A stretch of 64,000 nt of DNA from Lachnospiraceae bacterium. GTDB lineage: Bacteria > Bacillota > Clostridia > Lachnospirales > Lachnospiraceae. The notes under the pieces were generated by a model. It was not told the origin of the DNA, made no database searches, and worked only from the letters and a program-made list of their open reading frames with translations. The DNA lies in contig CAJTBF010000014.1 of the NCBI GenBank assembly GCA_910574195.1, forward strand, positions 1-64,000, given 5' to 3'. The translations under genes were made by a program, and so were the position numbers. Positions 63,345 through 64,000 of the stretch are shown here, piece by piece; positions within the stretch are counted from its first letter, which is position 1; the number at the start of each line of letters is the position of its first letter.

Positions 63345-64000
63345 ATGAAAGAAAAATGGTTTGTGGCTATGAAAAAAGCCGATTTTGAGAGGATTGCAAA
63401 GAGACATCATATCTCGCCCATTCTGGCGCGGCTGCTCCGGAATCGGGATGTGATTGGTGCGGAAGCCATTGAGGAGTATTTGAACGGCAACATTACGGAT
63501 CTGTGGGATGGAATGTTGATGAAGGATATGGACCGTGCCGTGGAGATTCTTGCGGAAAAGATCCGCGCGGGGGCGGCAATCCGGGTGATTGGAGATTATG
63601 ATATTGACGGAGTCAATGCGACCTATATTTTGCAGGAAGGATTATCCAGACTGGGGGCGGAGGTGGATACGGATATTCCGGACCGTGTCCGGGAGGGATT
63701 TGGATTGAACCGGCTTTTGATTGACCGCGCCCTGAAGGATGGGATTGATACAATGATTACCTGTGACAATGGGATTGCCGCCTGTAAGGAGATTGCTTAC
63801 GGAAAGGAACGGGGAATGACGGTCATTGTGACAGATCATCATGCAGTGCAGTTTCTGGAGATGGACGGGGAGCGGGAATATCAGCTGCCGCCGGCAGACG
63901 CCGTGGTTGATCCGCATCAGCCGGATTGTCCCTATCCGTTCAAAGAATTGTGCGGTGCGGCGGTTGCCTATAAGTTGATTGAAGCGTTATACGAGGTGAT
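63345..64000 (+). CDS. recJ: Single-stranded-DNA exonuclease RecJ, cut by window end
   Basis: The first 218 residues of a DHH-family 5'-3' single-strand exonuclease. GDYDIDGVNATYIL is motif I, TCDNGI precedes VTDHHAV (the DHH motif), and the chain reaches the VDPHQPDCPYPFKELCGAA stretch before the window ends. The usual insertion and C-terminal DHHA1 domain lie beyond. It acts in recombination and base-excision repair. GAGGAAAGAAC precedes the ATG. Some clostridial RecJ proteins of this type are longer than E. coli RecJ; the end cannot be seen here. Confidence 0.93.
   Translation, partial: MKEKWFVAMKKADFERIAKRHHISPILARLLRNRDVIGAEAIEEYLNGNITDLWDGMLMKDMDRAVEILAEKIRAGAAIRVIGDYDIDGVNATYILQEGLSRLGAEVDTDIPDRVREGFGLNRLLIDRALKDGIDTMITCDNGIAACKEIAYGKERGMTVIVTDHHAVQFLEMDGEREYQLPPADAVVDPHQPDCPYPFKELCGAAVAYKLIEALYEV

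Overview
The window comes from a spore-forming, strictly anaerobic gut Firmicute, most likely a Lachnospiraceae (Clostridia). The evidence is a spoVT sporulation regulator, a TIGR04086-type membrane protein, the SCIFF ranthipeptide with its radical SAM maturase, fused SecDF, GGAGG-type ribosome sites, and many glycoside hydrolases paired with AraC regulators. No rRNA, tRNA, CRISPR array or intact integrase was recognised.

Layout. 0.1-2 kb: a 5'-truncated acetyltransferase and a hemerythrin/response-regulator fusion. 2.2-7.9 kb: an AraC regulator divergent from a GH2 beta-galactosidase and a GPH sugar symporter. 7.9-12.1 kb: a second AraC regulator, mannonate dehydratase, an SDR fructuronate reductase and a GDSL hydrolase (glucuronate use). 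12.3-17.6 kb: a two-component system with an FtsX-type ABC exporter. 17.9-20.5 kb: a broken alpha/beta-hydrolase lipoprotein and a GH43. 20.5-27.1 kb: an AT-richer, foreign-looking block with a BceRSAB peptide-detoxification module, a 63-residue membrane protein, conjugative-element regulatory leftovers and a decayed MNT/HEPN pair. 27.3-29.4 kb: a LytTR/GHKL two-component system followed by a degenerate repeat array. 30-37.3 kb: a GH2, a chimeric scar of two gene fragments, a frameshifted GH78 and an intact GH78-like gene. 37.3-41.4 kb: trmO, a cytidylate-kinase-like gene, an AEC transporter, yqeY and pduL, with a 400-bp intergenic stretch of nested inverted repeats. 41.5-57.3 kb: a catabolic cluster bounded by two 34-bp direct repeats. 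57.4-64 kb: the housekeeping run spoVT, TIGR04086 protein, SCIFF, SCIFF maturase, secDF and recJ (cut by the window end).

How it works together. The 2-38 kb part is a plant-glycan region: beta-galactosidases, GH43 and GH78 enzymes release sugars, the GPH symporter imports them, and uxuA plus the SDR channel hexuronates to 2-keto-3-deoxygluconate. The 43-57 kb cluster looks like a sugar-acid pathway: a GntR/FCD regulator, a TRAP importer (P, Q, M), two zinc dehydrogenases, two SDRs, two enolase-superfamily enzymes, a split UxaA-type dehydratase, an RraA-type aldolase and a LarA-like (DUF2088) protein, in two convergent operons. Its substrate cannot be read from sequence.

Most notable points: the near-duplicated sugar-acid cluster with its flanking repeats; a perfect 39-nt palindrome laid over a consensus promoter at 57.1 kb; a family of structured intergenic repeats whose outer stems co-vary between copies; two Bce-like modules sharing a TTACA-N4-TGTAA-type operator; and a high density of broken genes, two of which would be repaired by one extra G in a G5 tract.
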